This document shows positions 41,274 to 50,780 of a stretch of 64,000 bases of DNA, in pieces. The DNA is taken from the NCBI GenBank assembly GCA_963746465.1, contig CAVVAY010000013.1:620001-684000 (forward strand). The letters are read 5' to 3'. How positions within the stretch are numbered: the first letter of the stretch is position 1; each line of letters begins with the position of its first letter. The DNA comes from CAVVAY01 sp963746465 (GTDB lineage: Bacteria; Actinomycetota; Actinomycetes; JACCUZ01). A program made the position numbers and the translations under genes. Under the pieces are notes generated by a model, which searched no databases, had not been told where the DNA came from, and saw only the letters and a list, made by a program, of their open reading frames with translations.

Positions 41274-41486
41274 CTACTCGACGACCCGCCGGGTGGTCGG
41301 CTCCTCGACCACCCGCTCCTCGACGACCCGGTCGGCAACGGGCTCCTCCACGACCCGACGAGTCACGGTCGGCCGGCGCTCCACCACGGTGCGACGCCGG
41401 ATCACGCGGGACGGACCGGCGCCGAGCATGCTGATGCCCATCACCACCACGAGGACGACAGCGAGGATGATCAGGACGGTGAGCAT
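41274..41486 (-). CDS. Small single-pass membrane protein with a repetitive basic/acidic tail
   Basis: The 70-residue protein has an N-terminal hydrophobic helix (residues 1-22), then an Arg/Val/Glu-rich repetitive tail with repeated VVE(E) units predicted to be helical or extended. Function unknown. ATG 41486 is divergent from the Nudix gene with only 29 nt between the starts. Confidence 0.6.
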   Translation of the reverse strand: MLTVLIILAVVLVVVMGISMLGAGPSRVIRRRTVVERRPTVTRRVVEEPVADRVVEERVVEEPTTRRVVE

Positions 41487-41502
41487 GGCCCCTCCAGGTG
41501 CC

Positions 41503-41508
41503 TAGGCT
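41503..41508 (+). promoter_or_regulatory. Leaderless -10 element (TAGGCT) for the Nudix hydrolase
   Basis: TAGGCT lies 7 nt before GTG 41516, which favours that start over GTG 41498. Confidence 0.45.
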
Positions 41509-41515
41509 GACTGGC

Positions 41516-41941
41516 GTGTTCCCGGACCCCCATGCCGCGAAACGGCGTGTCCCCTGTGTGGGTGCACTCGTGCACGACGACACGGGGCGGTTGCTGGTGG
41601 TCCGCCGGGGCCGCGAACCGGGCCGTGGCCTCTGGTCGGTGCCCGGCGGCCGGGTCGAGCCCGGCGAGTCGGACGCCGCCGCGGTCGAGCGCGAGGTGCT
41701 CGAGGAGACCGGCCTGCACGTCACGGTCGGCATCCGGGTGGGGACCGTGGTGCGCGACGGCCCGGACGACGTCCTCTACGACATCCGTGACTACGCCTGC
41801 ATCGTCGCCGGTCCCACCAGCCCGGTGCCGGGCGACGACGCCGACGAGGCGCGTTGGGTGAGCCGTTCCGAGCTGTCCGGCCTGGACCTGGTCGAGCAGC
41901 TATGGGGCACCCTGGAGCAGTGGGGGATGCTGCCGCACTGA
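41516..41941 (+). CDS. Nudix hydrolase
   Basis: The 141-residue protein has a complete Nudix box (GRVEPGESDAAAVEREVLEETG). Preceding VPCVGALVHDDTGRLLVVRRG is typical of MutT-like 8-oxo-dGTP or ADP-ribose hydrolases, and a DADEARWVS segment follows. No subclass marker allows substrate choice. The 3' end overlaps the convergent gene at 41900. Confidence 0.88.
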   Translation: MFPDPHAAKRRVPCVGALVHDDTGRLLVVRRGREPGRGLWSVPGGRVEPGESDAAAVEREVLEETGLHVTVGIRVGTVVRDGPDDVLYDIRDYACIVAGPTSPVPGDDADEARWVSRSELSGLDLVEQLWGTLEQWGMLPH

Positions 41942-42199
41942 CGCCGCTGTCGCAGGGGGTGGGGGCGTCGGCTCCGCGGAGGCCGGGTACGCCGACACGT
42001 ACGGGCTCGGTATCGCCGAGTGCTGCCTCGCAGGCGGCGTCGGTGTCGCCGTCGCGCTGGGCGCGTCGTGGGTCGGCGCAGCCTCCGGCGCGGACAGCTG
42101 GCGGATCACGGCGTTCCCGCCGAGGACCAGCAGCAGGGCGACCACCAGCACCGGGACCCGCCGGGACGGCGGCCGGTCGTCCCCGATGAGGTCCGCCAC
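41900..42199 (-). CDS. Small membrane-anchored protein with a Pro/Ala/Thr-rich exterior
   Basis: The 99-residue protein has one hydrophobic helix at residues 15-32 (VPVLVVALLLVLGG) and a Pro/Ala/Ser/Thr-rich tail typical of exported linkers. GTG 42199 is preceded by TTGACC (42231-42236), a 19-nt spacer and CAGGCT (42206-42211), which lies 6 nt from the start, so a leaderless promoter is plausible. It overlaps the Nudix gene tail by 42 nt, which weakens the case. Confidence 0.5.
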   Translation of the reverse strand: MADLIGDDRPPSRRVPVLVVALLLVLGGNAVIRQLSAPEAAPTHDAPSATATPTPPARQHSAIPSPYVSAYPASAEPTPPPPATAASVRQHPPLLQGAP

Positions 42200-42287
42200 C
42201 TTCTCAGCCTGCCCGCGGCACAGCCGTAACGGTCAAGAGTTGGGGGTTTCGGCCCGACAGATAGGTGTGGCGACCTACGGTGCTGAC

Positions 42288-42752
42288 ATGTCCCCCCACC
42301 CCCGAGTCCGGCTGCGGCTGACCTGGCGGCAGCGGCGGGCCTTCGTGGTGACGGTGCTCGTCTACCAGGTGCTGGTCTGGTCGGACGCGCTGCTCAACTC
42401 CGGCCAGTTCGGCGGCAACGGCCGGACCGCGATCGCCGGGGTCGTGTTCCTCGCCATGGCGGCGACCACCTGGTGGATCGGCACGTCGCTGACCCGCCGC
42501 GGCCTGGTGGTGCATGCCTTGCCGCCGATGATCATCCCGTGGAACGAGGTCCGCGAGATCGAGGTGCAGAACCAGCTCGGCAGCAAGATCGTGGTCGTGC
42601 ACCACGGCTCGCTCACCGTGCCCGGTCTCGCCCGGCGTACGACTCTGTCCGCGCCGACCACCGGGCCGCTCGGCCGTGACGACGAGTTCCAGGACAAGGT
42701 CCGGGTGCTGCGCTCGTTCTGGGCCGCGCACCGCGACCGCGCCGCCGCCTGA
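42288..42752 (+). CDS. Membrane protein with bacterial PH-like domain
   Basis: The 154-residue protein has two hydrophobic segments (about residues 17-35 and 45-62) followed by a beta-rich PH-like domain (TRRGLVVHALPPMIIPWNEV, EIEVQNQLGSKIVVVHHG). TACGGT lies 6 nt before ATG 42288. The gene at 43807 has the same architecture. Function unknown; membrane-associated regulation is a guess. Confidence 0.75.
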   Translation: MSPHPRVRLRLTWRQRRAFVVTVLVYQVLVWSDALLNSGQFGGNGRTAIAGVVFLAMAATTWWIGTSLTRRGLVVHALPPMIIPWNEVREIEVQNQLGSKIVVVHHGSLTVPGLARRTTLSAPTTGPLGRDDEFQDKVRVLRSFWAAHRDRAAA

Positions 42753-42756
42753 GCGC

Positions 42757-43263
42757 TCAGCTCTCCTGAGGCTCCGGCCGGCCCGGCTGCTCGCCGCCCC
42801 GCGCCGCGCCGTACGACTGCTTCGGCACCATCACCTTGCGGCGGAAGACACAGACGACCACGCCGTCCTGGTTGTAGCCGCGGGTCTCGACGTGCACGAC
42901 GCCACGGTCGTTCTTGGACCTCGACTCGGTCTTGTCCAGGACCGTGGTCTCGCCGTAGATCGTGTCGCCGTGGAAGGTCGGCTTCACGTGCCGCAGCGAC
43001 TCGACCTCGAGGTTGGCGATGGCCTTGCCGCTGACGTCGGGCACGGACATGCCGAGCAGCAGCGAGTACACGTAGTTGCCCACGACGACGTTCTTGCCGA
43101 AGTCGGTGGTCTTCTCGGCGAAGTTCGCGTCCAGGTGCAGCGGGTGGTGGTTCATCGTGAGCAGGCAGAACAGGTGGTCGTCGTACTCCGTGACCGTCTT
43201 CCCCGGCCAGTGCTTGTACGTCGCACCGACCTCGAACTCCTCGTAGTAGCGGCCGAACTGCAT
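42757..43263 (-). CDS. MaoC-family acyl-CoA hydratase
   Basis: The 168-residue hot-dog-fold protein has the hydratase active site MNHHPLHLDANFAEKT (catalytic Asp/His). EEFEVGATYKHWPGKTVTEYDDHLF and TFHGDTIYGETTVL are hallmarks of the mesaconyl/itaconyl-CoA hydratase-like branch. In M. tuberculosis a similar gene (Rv2499c) lies between fadE19 and citE in a branched-chain acid pathway. Here acyl-CoA dehydrogenase (45354) and a CitE-like lyase (52656) lie within 10 kb. ATG 43263; it follows the stress-protein gene by one base. Confidence 0.87.
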   Translation of the reverse strand: MQFGRYYEEFEVGATYKHWPGKTVTEYDDHLFCLLTMNHHPLHLDANFAEKTTDFGKNVVVGNYVYSLLLGMSVPDVSGKAIANLEVESLRHVKPTFHGDTIYGETTVLDKTESRSKNDRGVVHVETRGYNQDGVVVCVFRRKVMVPKQSYGAARGGEQPGRPEPQES

Positions 43264-43264
43264 G

Positions 43265-43744
43265 TCAGACCGCCGGCTTCATCCGGGCCAGGACCTCGCG
43301 GGCCTTGTCCGCCTCGGACCACGTGCAGTGGATGTCGTACGAGCTGGCCACGATCTTGCTCTTCGAGGTGAAGTCGCGTCGGCCGCCGGAGAGGGCGTGG
43401 CCGACGAAGCCGAAGATGGCACCCATCACGGCGCCGTACAGCAGAGCCGAGGCGATGAGGCCGAACGTGTTGGTGCCGCTCTCGGCGAAGACCGAGAGCA
43501 GCACGCCGACGAAGAGGCCGAACCAGAGCCCAGTGGCCGTGCCTGCCATCGCCGCCCGACCACGGGTCAGCCGGCCGAGCACGTTCTCGACCATCTTGAG
43601 GTCCGAGCCGACGATCGACACGTGCTGGACCGGGAACTGCTCGTCGGACAGGAAGTCGACCGCGCGCTGCGCCTCGAGGTAGGTGTCGTAGCTGCCGACC
43701 ACCTGACCGCGCGGGATGTCCGAGTACTGCTCGTGAGTCGACAT
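43265..43744 (-). CDS. General stress protein 17M/YflT-like membrane protein
   Basis: The 159-residue protein has a YflT-type domain (VVGSYDTYLEAQRAVDFLSD, HVSIVGSDL) then a glycine-rich double membrane segment (GLWFGLFVGVLLSVF, ALLYGAVMGAIFGFVGHAL). GGAGGATC precedes ATG 43744, so that start is preferred over the longer reading to 43804. Same-strand with maoC (1-nt gap). Role in stress is inferred from family name only. Confidence 0.85.
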   Translation of the reverse strand: MSTHEQYSDIPRGQVVGSYDTYLEAQRAVDFLSDEQFPVQHVSIVGSDLKMVENVLGRLTRGRAAMAGTATGLWFGLFVGVLLSVFAESGTNTFGLIASALLYGAVMGAIFGFVGHALSGGRRDFTSKSKIVASSYDIHCTWSEADKAREVLARMKPAV

Positions 43745-43806
43745 GCAGGGATCCTCCGGAGGGCCGAGCGCTAGGCGTACGGCCCCTAGCGTGCCACCCT
43801 GCACGC

Positions 43807-44292
43807 ATGCCGACCGACGACCGGGTGGTGCTGCGCTCCAGCTGGCGCATCGAGCTGCTGGGCCTCGCGCCTGCGGTCGTGGCGATCGGCGCCGTCAGCG
43901 CGTGGGGTGGCGAAGTCGCCTCGGTCGTGGTGGTGGCCGTCGTGTTCGTCCTGATGGCAGTGCTCTTCCACTACCTGATCCACGTCGTTCTCACCCCACG
44001 TGGCATCGAGCTGTGGCGGTACGGCCGCACCGTGGTGCCGTGGTCGCAGGTCGAAGCGATCTTCATCCACGGGTCGTGGTTCACGGTGTACCGGGTGGCG
44101 CTGCTGCGGCGGGACCGGTCAGCGCGGTCACTGCCCGCCCCGCGTGCCGCCTTCGGGGTCGGGCGACGCGAGCTCGAGGAGGCCCGGGAGCTGGTCGAGC
44201 AGTGGTGGCTGCGATACCGCGGCGACGACTTCCGGCCGTCGGCGGTGGCGGCTTTCCCTCGCGACGACCTCTGGGCCCCACCTCCGGCCTAA
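43807..44292 (+). CDS. Membrane protein with bacterial PH-like domain
   Basis: The 161-residue protein has two hydrophobic segments (about residues 16-55) followed by LTPRGIELWRYGRTVVPWSQVEAIFIH, a PH-like domain close in layout to the gene at 42288. The pair flanks the maoC and stress genes. Function unknown. It is convergent with the DUF2332 gene. Confidence 0.75.
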   Translation: MPTDDRVVLRSSWRIELLGLAPAVVAIGAVSAWGGEVASVVVVAVVFVLMAVLFHYLIHVVLTPRGIELWRYGRTVVPWSQVEAIFIHGSWFTVYRVALLRRDRSARSLPAPRAAFGVGRRELEEARELVEQWWLRYRGDDFRPSAVAAFPRDDLWAPPPA

Positions 44293-44299
44293 CCCCCCG

Positions 44300-45361
44300 T
44301 CACTCCCACGTGGTGGGGATGCCGTGTGGTGCGGCGCTGCCGAGCAGCCGCTCCTCGCCACCTGGCCAGGCCTGCAGGGTGACGAGGAACTCGTGCGCGC
44401 CCCCCGGCGTACGACGTCGCGGCTCGAGCGCCAGCCGCGCGAACCCGGCTGTGCCCGAGGCCTGCGACCCGAGCGCCGACAGCCGTGCCGCAGCACGAGC
44501 CTGCTCACCCGCCTCGAGGTACTGCCACATCACCGAGTGCCAGACCACCGTCGTGGTGCCGTCCCGCAAGGTCAGCCGGTCGAGGAAGTCGGCGGCGCCG
44601 GACGCCTCGACGGTCGCCGGCACCGCGGCCGCGACCGCCAGCGCGCCGCGGAGCCGGGCGAGGCGATCCGGCTGGTCCGGCCACACGTACGACGTGAGCC
44701 TCAACCGTCCCTCGGTGGTCGTCGGGTCGAGGGGTGCGACGTCGCAGCCGAGCCGCTCGACGACGTCCAGCCGGCCACCCAGCGGCGGCAGCCGCCCGTG
44801 CCAGGGGTCGGTGAGCACCACCGCGGACGAGCCGGGTCCGACCGAGAGGCCGCCGGCGAGGTCGATGCGGAACTGGTCGGCGCGCAGGTTCAAACCCGCG
44901 CTGGCACCGATCTCGACCAGCCGCAGCGGCCGACGGTGATCGGCGACAAGGTGCAGCAGCCCGCCGATCAGGGCCGCGGACCTGCCCACCTCATTGGTCT
45001 GCGGCGCCTGGTGCAGCGACCGGCGCAGCTCGTCGGGCTGGTCGGCGAACAGGTCGCGCAGTGCGGCCCAGGCCGCCTCGCGGTCTCCGGTCCCGCCCAC
45101 CGACGGATAGGTCAGCGCCAGAGCCGGTGCGCGCCGCTCCAGCACCAGCCGGTGCGCGCCACCCATCAGTCGCAGGGCGAGTGCGCTCGGACCGGGGTCC
45201 TCCTCATGGCCCCGGAGCACGTCGTACGACGGTCCGCCGGCCTCGACGTCCTCGGCCACGCGCCGCAGCAGGAAGTCGTACAGCGGCGAGCCGAGTGCCG
45301 CGCAGCCCTCGGCCTGCTCCCGGATCAGGGCGACCATCCGCCCCGTCCCGGGTTCAGCCAC
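44300..45361 (-). CDS. DUF2332 family protein
   Basis: The 353-residue protein is recognised as DUF2332 from RLVEIGASAGLNLRADQF, VLTDPWHGRLPPLGG, GCDVAPLDPTTTEGRLRLTSYVW and VVWHSVMWQYL. The family is a methyltransferase-like fold with no proven function. GTG 45361 overlaps the acyl-CoA dehydrogenase stop region by 8 nt, so the two genes are co-transcribed. Confidence 0.85.
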   Translation of the reverse strand: MAEPGTGRMVALIREQAEGCAALGSPLYDFLLRRVAEDVEAGGPSYDVLRGHEEDPGPSALALRLMGGAHRLVLERRAPALALTYPSVGGTGDREAAWAALRDLFADQPDELRRSLHQAPQTNEVGRSAALIGGLLHLVADHRRPLRLVEIGASAGLNLRADQFRIDLAGGLSVGPGSSAVVLTDPWHGRLPPLGGRLDVVERLGCDVAPLDPTTTEGRLRLTSYVWPDQPDRLARLRGALAVAAAVPATVEASGAADFLDRLTLRDGTTTVVWHSVMWQYLEAGEQARAAARLSALGSQASGTAGFARLALEPRRRTPGGAHEFLVTLQAWPGGEERLLGSAAPHGIPTTWE

Positions 45362-46559
45362 GGAGCCTGTACTCCTCCAGCAGCCGGCGACCGATGATCA
45401 TCTTCTGGATGTCAGAGGTGCCCTCTCCGATCAGCAGCATCGGTGCCTCGCGGTAGAGGCGCTCGATCTCGTACTCCTTGGAGTAGCCGTAGCCGCCGTG
45501 GATGCGGAACGAGTCCTCGACGACCTCCTTGCAGTACTCGCTTGCGAGGTACTTGGCCATCCCGGCCTCGATGTCGTTGCGCTCGCCGGAGTCCTTCTTC
45601 CGGGCCGCCATCACCATCATCGCGTGCGCCGCCTCGACCTTGGTCGCCATCTCGGCCAGCCGGAACTGCACGGCCTGGTGCTGCGCGATCGGCTTGCCGA
45701 ACGTCTCCCGCTGCTGCGAGTAGCGGATGCCCAGCTCGAACGCGCGCTGGGCGACCCCGCAGCCGCGCGCCGCCACGTTGACGCGGCCCACCTCGACGCC
45801 GTCCATCATCTGGTAGAAGCCCTTGTTCGGCTCGCCGCCGAGGATCCGGTCGGCCGGCAGCCGGTACCCGTCGAAGACCGCCTCGGTGGAGTCGACGCCC
45901 TTGTAACCCATCTTCTCGATCTTCCCGGGGATCGTGAGCCCCGGTGCGACCTCGCCGAAGCCTGGTTCCTTCTCCACGAGAAAGGTCGTCATCCGCTGGT
46001 GCGGCTTCGCGTCCTGCGCTGCCTCGCCGTCGGTACGGACCAGCACTGCCAGCAGGTTCGACGTACCGCCGTTGGTGATCCACATCTTCTGGCCGGTGAT
46101 GACGAACTCGTCGCCCTCGCGCACCGCCTTGGTGGAGATGGCACTGACGTCCGAACCCAGCGCCGGCTCGGACATCGAGAACGAGCCGCGGACCTCGCCG
46201 GTGGCCATCCGGGGCAGGAACGCCTTCTTCTGCTCGTCCGTGCCGTGCTGCTGCAGCAGGTAGGCGACGATGAAGTGTGTGTTGATGATGCCGCTGACGC
46301 TCATCCAGCCGCGGGCGATCTCCTCGACGACCAGCGCGTAGGTCAGCAGCGATTCCCCCAGCCCGCCGTGCTCCTCCGGGATCATCAGGCCGAACAGGCC
46401 CATCTCCTTCATGCCCTCGACGATGTCCGCCGGGTAGGTGTCGTCACGCTCGAGGGCCGCGACGTTCGGCAGGATCTCCTTGTCCACGAAGCCACGGACG
46501 GTCTTGACGATCTCCTGCTGGACGTCGGTCAGACCCTCGGTCTGGGCGAGACGACCCAT
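45354..46559 (-). CDS. Acyl-CoA dehydrogenase
   Basis: The 401-residue flavoprotein has ACAD signatures: MSEPALGSDVSAISTKA, ITGQKMWITNGG, RVNVAARGCGVAQRAFE and IHGGYGYSKEYEIERLYREAPM, with the catalytic Glu following in the C-terminal region. It fits the short-branched-chain or isovaleryl-type group (FadE19-like), oxidising an acyl-CoA at the alpha/beta carbons. ATG 46559. It likely works with the MaoC hydratase 2 kb away. Confidence 0.9.
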   Translation of the reverse strand: MGRLAQTEGLTDVQQEIVKTVRGFVDKEILPNVAALERDDTYPADIVEGMKEMGLFGLMIPEEHGGLGESLLTYALVVEEIARGWMSVSGIINTHFIVAYLLQQHGTDEQKKAFLPRMATGEVRGSFSMSEPALGSDVSAISTKAVREGDEFVITGQKMWITNGGTSNLLAVLVRTDGEAAQDAKPHQRMTTFLVEKEPGFGEVAPGLTIPGKIEKMGYKGVDSTEAVFDGYRLPADRILGGEPNKGFYQMMDGVEVGRVNVAARGCGVAQRAFELGIRYSQQRETFGKPIAQHQAVQFRLAEMATKVEAAHAMMVMAARKKDSGERNDIEAGMAKYLASEYCKEVVEDSFRIHGGYGYSKEYEIERLYREAPMLLIGEGTSDIQKMIIGRRLLEEYRLRG

Positions 46560-46644
46560 GGCGCGACTCCTCGGCTGGCGACGACGGCGGGCGCTTTGTT
46601 ACCGGCGAGTATGCCCCGGTACGACGGACCGCCGGCCGCCGGGG

Positions 46645-47624
46645 TCAGGCGCCCGTGGGCTGCCCGACCGGCCGCCCCACGGCGTAGTAGCCGGGCACGA
46701 CGCTGAACCCGAGCCGGTCGTTGGCCGCGAGGATCGGCGCGTTCTGGTCCATGTTCTGGGTGTAGATGCGGTGGTGCCCGAGAGCCCGCATCGTCAGCGC
46801 GTGCTGGGCCTTCAGCGCCGTGGCCAGTCCCTCCCCCCGCGCGCCGTCGCGCACGCCGGTGAAAAAGGTGTTCAGTGCCTCGTCCTTGGCGCGGTCCATC
46901 ACGGCGGTCATGCCGACCGGTCGGCCGTCCCGGAAGGCCAGCAGCACGTACGACGGGTCGGGCAGGAAGCCGCGGAACACCGAGTAGGGCAGCACCTCGT
47001 CGCTGCCCTCGGCGTCCGGTGCGTCCCGCCAGGTCTCGACGGTGAGGTCGTAGACCTCGCGCCAGGCGGACTCGTCGGCGTCGTCGGGCAACGGGCGCAA
47101 CGCGAACCCCGCCTGCTCGGCCTGCGCCACGCTGGACTGGGCAGCCGTCTCGTCGAGGGAGTCGAGGTCGAGCAGCGACTCACGGTGGTGCCCGACCACG
47201 TGGTACCCGAGCCGTGCGGACGCGGCGAGGCTGTCATCGTCCAGCGCATGAACGCTGTCGGCGAGACCGGGCAGGCCGTAGGCGGCCGTTGCGTCGGCGA
47301 GCACGTCGGCGACGACCCGGCCGACTCCTCGGCGCCGGGCCCGCGGCAGGACGTAGACCCCGCCGGCGGCGTAGCCGTTCTGCGCGATGCCCTTGCCGAT
47401 GAGGAAGGCATCGGCCACCGGCTCGCCGTCAGCTCGCCCACGAGCATCAGGTGCGGAGTGCCCGGCGGCATCGACCTGACCCGGTCGGCCACGAAGTCCT
47501 TGCCCCACCACAGAGGGTCGCCTTCGTGCAGCGCGTCCAGGTCCTCGTGCAGACCGCCCGGGCGGACGGTCACCGATCCCCGTTGGCGCGGCAGCACGAT
47601 CGGAGGCGCTGTCGTCTCGGCCAT
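46645..47624 (-). pseudogene. Double GNAT-domain acetyltransferase (frameshifted in this sequence)
   Basis: Two frames make one protein of about 325 residues. ATG 47624 opens MAETTAPPIVLPRQRGS through PGTPHLMLVGEL. The frame shifts near 47430 and continues DGEPVADAFLIGKGIAQNG to the end, with two acetyl-CoA loops (RARRRGVGRVVADVL, GARGEGLATALKAQHAL). One base is missing between VGEL and DGEP. Both halves have normal codon usage and conserved character, so sequence error is likely. Substrate unknown. Confidence 0.8.
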
Positions 47625-47707
47625 GACGCGAGTCTGGGACTCGACGGTCCAGCGCGTCAGCCGGATCAGCAGATCCGGACCGTTCGGCCACGGTGCAGAC
47701 TGATCGG

Positions 47708-48675
47708 ATGCACCGACGCGTCGCCCTGGTGGCTGGGGCACTCCTCGCCGTGGTCTGTGCGGTCGCCGGCTCGGCGTCCGGCCCGGCATCGGCCAAGCCG
47801 GGTCCCGAGCAGCCGCCGTGTGGCACGAGGAACGCGCCGCCGACGACGTACGACCACGTGGTCTGGGTGGTCCTGGAGAACCACTCTTTCGAGGACCTGC
47901 TCGGCACCGGACGGGCCCCCTACCTCGACAACCTGGCCGCTTCCTGCGGCGTGGCGACGAATGCCTGGGGGGTGACGCACCCCTCGCTGCCGAACTACCT
48001 CGCGATGGTGTCGGGCCGGACCGGGGGCATGACCCGGACGTGCACACCCGCGCAGTGCCCGCAGCGTCGGCGCACGCTGTTCGACCAGGTCCGGGCCCAG
48101 GGCGGCAGCGGCGGGTGCTCGCCGAGTCGATGCCCTCGCGGTGCCGGCGGACCGATGCCGATCCCTACGTCGTGCGGCACAACCCGCCCACCTATTTCCC
48201 CGGGCTGGCGAGCACGTGTCGGCAGTGGGACCTGCCGATGGGTACGCCGACCGGCGGCCGTCTGGTGACGATGGTCCGCGAGGGCCGGCTCCCGACGTTC
48301 CTGCTCGTCGTCCCGAACCAGTGCCACAACACCCACGACTGCGACATCCGGGCGGGCGACGACTGGCTCGCACGGATCGTGCCCCTGCTCACGAACGGCC
48401 CCGACTACCGCGAGGGGCGCACAGCGGTCTTCGTCACCTGGGACGAGGGTGCCGGTGGGCACGCCGGGCAGCACTGCCGCGCGAGCCGCGCCCGCTCCTG
48501 CCACATCGTCACGGCCGTCATTGCGCCGACCACCGTGCCAGGCACCAGATCGCCGACCTTCTTCGACCACTACTCGCTGCTCGAGACCACGGAGCGGCTG
48601 CTGGGCATAGCGCGGCGCCTCGGTCATGCGGCGGACGACCGGACGGCGAGCATGCGCGGCGCTTTCGGGCTCTGA
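47708..48675 (+). pseudogene. Secreted phosphoesterase (PF04185-type, acid phosphatase/phospholipase C group), frameshifted
   Basis: The frame from ATG 47708 gives a signal peptide (about residues 1-30, ending SASGPASA), HVVWVVLENHSFEDLLG and THPSLPNYLAMVSG. It breaks near 48110 and continues in another frame as RVLAESMPSRCRRTDADPY, then RTAVFVTWDEGAGGHAGQHC. A lost T between two Gly-rich codons (restoring SWRVLAESM) would heal it. This family cleaves phosphoesters or phospholipids outside the cell. CAGACT 6 nt upstream of the ATG may be its -10. Error rather than decay is likely because the remainder is intact. Confidence 0.8.
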
Positions 48676-48677
48676 GC

Positions 48678-50014
48678 TCAGGCTCGACCGGCGGCCACGG
48701 GCAGGCGCAGCACGAAGGTTGCACCGGTCGCGCTGTCGCGCACCATGCATGACCCGCCGTGCCGCTCCGCGATGGTGGAGACGATCGCGAGCCCGAGCCC
48801 GCTGCCGCGCCCGCGTGCGGGCCTCGTGCAGCGCGACGAAGCGGTCGAAGATGCGCTCCCGGTCTTCCGCGGAACGCCCGGTCCGTCGTCGGCGACCTCC
48901 AGGCGCACGGCGCCGTCCGCCGCCCCGAGCCGCACTCGTACGACGGACCGGGCGTGCCGGACCGCGTTCTCGAGCAGGTTGCGCACCAGCCGGCGCGAGC
49001 TCGTCGACGTGCCGGTGACCGGAGCGGCCGACACCTCGGCCGTGACGATCTCCACGCCGTCGTACCCCGCATGCCGGGTGACCTCCTCGAGAACGACGTC
49101 GTCGAGGTCGAGCAGGTCGTGCCGCGGCGGAGCGACGCCGTCGGTGGTGCGTGCCAGGTAGAGCAGGTCGTGCACCAGCCGGTCCATCTCGGTCGGCGTC
49201 CTGCAGCAGCAGCCTGGCCGTCTGCCGGCCAGTCGTTGTCGTCGCGGGCGCAGCGCGACCTCGAGCTGCGCGCGCAGACGCCGTCACCGGGCTCTGCAGC
49301 TCGTGCGACGCGTCGGCGACGAACTCGCGCTGCCGGCGGCTGCCCTCCTCCAGCCGGTCGAGCATCTGGTTCATCGTCGCGGCGAGCTGGCCCACCTCGT
49401 CCCCGGACGCCGGCACCGGCACCCGCCGCGCGAGGTCCTCGTCGGTGATGGGGCGACCTGGCGCGGATGTCCTCGACCGGCCGAAGCGTCCGCCCGACGA
49501 CCAGCCAGGTGCCGGCCGCGACGAGCAGGACGAGCAGCGGCACCCCGACTGCCAGGTCCCGCCGCAGCGTTCGCGACGCCTCGCCGACGGACTCGAGGCT
49601 GGAGCCGGCGACGATCGTGACCTGGCCTTGCGGCGTGCTGTAGCGGGCAGTCCAGACGCGGTAGTCCTCGGTCTCCTTGTCGTCGGGGGCGTCGCGCAGC
49701 ACCCGCATCGTCGGCTTGCCGGACGAGCGGTCGAGGTGATCGCGGCCGCGCCCGTGATGTTGTCGGAGCCGGCCAGCACGCTGCCGTCGTCGGTGAACAC
49801 CTGGGCGACGTCCTCACCGCCGAGCCGAGCGTCTTCGGGAGCGGGCCTGCCGGGCGAGCACGGCCAGGTCGAGCACGCGGCTGCGGGCCAGGCGTCGGCT
49901 GTCCGGTGCAGCGAGCGGTCGAGCGTGACGAGCAGGAGGACCGAGCCGACCGCCAGCGCGGCGCTGAAGATCACGCGTGGTGAGCAGCGTGATGCGTGCG
50001 CGCACCGACCGCAT
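48678..50014 (-). pseudogene. Sensor histidine kinase (many frameshifts in this sequence)
   Basis: Fragments in all three frames line up in one direction as a complete kinase. A membrane start (RSVRARITLLTT, then IFSAALAVGSVLLLVTLD), an extracellular part (AQVFTDDGSVLAGSDNITG) and a second membrane helix (VGVPLLVLLVAAGTWLVV) lead to HAMP (PITDEDLARRVPV). The dimerisation box with phospho-His (DASHELQSP) lies near 49300. N-box RNLLENAVRHA, G-boxes DDGPGVP and GSGLGLAIV follow to the stop at 48678. At least six one- or two-base breaks are needed. ATG 50014 follows the response regulator. Confidence 0.78.
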
Positions 50015-50024
50015 GGCCGGGCGC

Positions 50025-50699
50025 TCAGCCACCGTCGGCGTCAAGCGGTAGCCGACGCCGCGGACGGTCTGCAGTGCCGATCGGTCGAACGGCTCGTCGA
50101 TGCGCAGCCGGAGCTGGCGCACGTAGACCTCGACGATGTTGGGGTCGCCGTCGAACGTGAAGTCCCAGACGTGGTCGAGGATGCCGCTCTTCGAGAGCAC
50201 CTCGCCCGGGTGTCGCATGAGGTACTCGAGGAGTGAGAACTGTCGCGGGCTCAGCGCCACCGGGCTCTCGCCCGCGCAGCACCTGGTGGTGCCGGGTCGA
50301 GCCGCAGGTCCCCGACGGCGAGCACCTGCGGCCGCGCCGGTGCGCCCCGCCGCACGAGCGCTCGCAGCCGAGCGAGCAGGACGACGTAGGAGAAGGGCTT
50401 GGAGAGGAAGTCGTCGGCGCCGGTGTCCAGGGCGGTGGCCTCGGCCGAGTCGCCGGTGCGGGCGGTGAGCATCAGGATCGGCGTCCAGATACCGGCCTCG
50501 CGCAGCTTGCGCCAGACTCCTCGCCACTCATCCCCGGCAGCATCGCGTCGAGCACGATCGCGTCGTAGGGGTTCTCGGTGGCCAGCCAGTGCCCGTCGGT
50601 CGCCGTCGCCGCGACGTCCACGGCGTAGCCCTCGTGCTCGAGCCGCGGCGCACCGCGTCAGCGAGCCGTGCGTCGTCGTCCACGACGAGGATCCGCATG
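50025..50699 (-). pseudogene. OmpR-type response regulator (frameshifted in this sequence)
   Basis: ATG 50699 opens MRILVVDDDARLADAVRR, the acidic pocket of a receiver domain. Another frame continues with TPILMLTARTGDSAEATALD and DDFLSKPFSYVVLLARLRAL (the conserved Lys). A third gives the winged-helix DNA-binding domain (LSPRQFSLLEYLMRHPGEVL, NIVEVYVRQLRLRID, VRGVGYR), ending at the stop 50025. At least four indels are needed. It stands 10 nt before the kinase and is divergent from the secreted-protein gene. Confidence 0.78.
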
Positions 50700-50780
50700 C
50701 CGTCACGATCCCACGGGACGCAGCGCGGCTGAAGGCGCGCTGAACGATTTGGCCCTTCAGCGTCGGCTTCAGCGCCCGGC

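Noticed and set aside
41498..41515. GTG 41498 as start of the Nudix gene
   Set aside because: It would place the start over the TAGGCT element; GTG 41516 fits both the leaderless spacing and the family N-terminus better.
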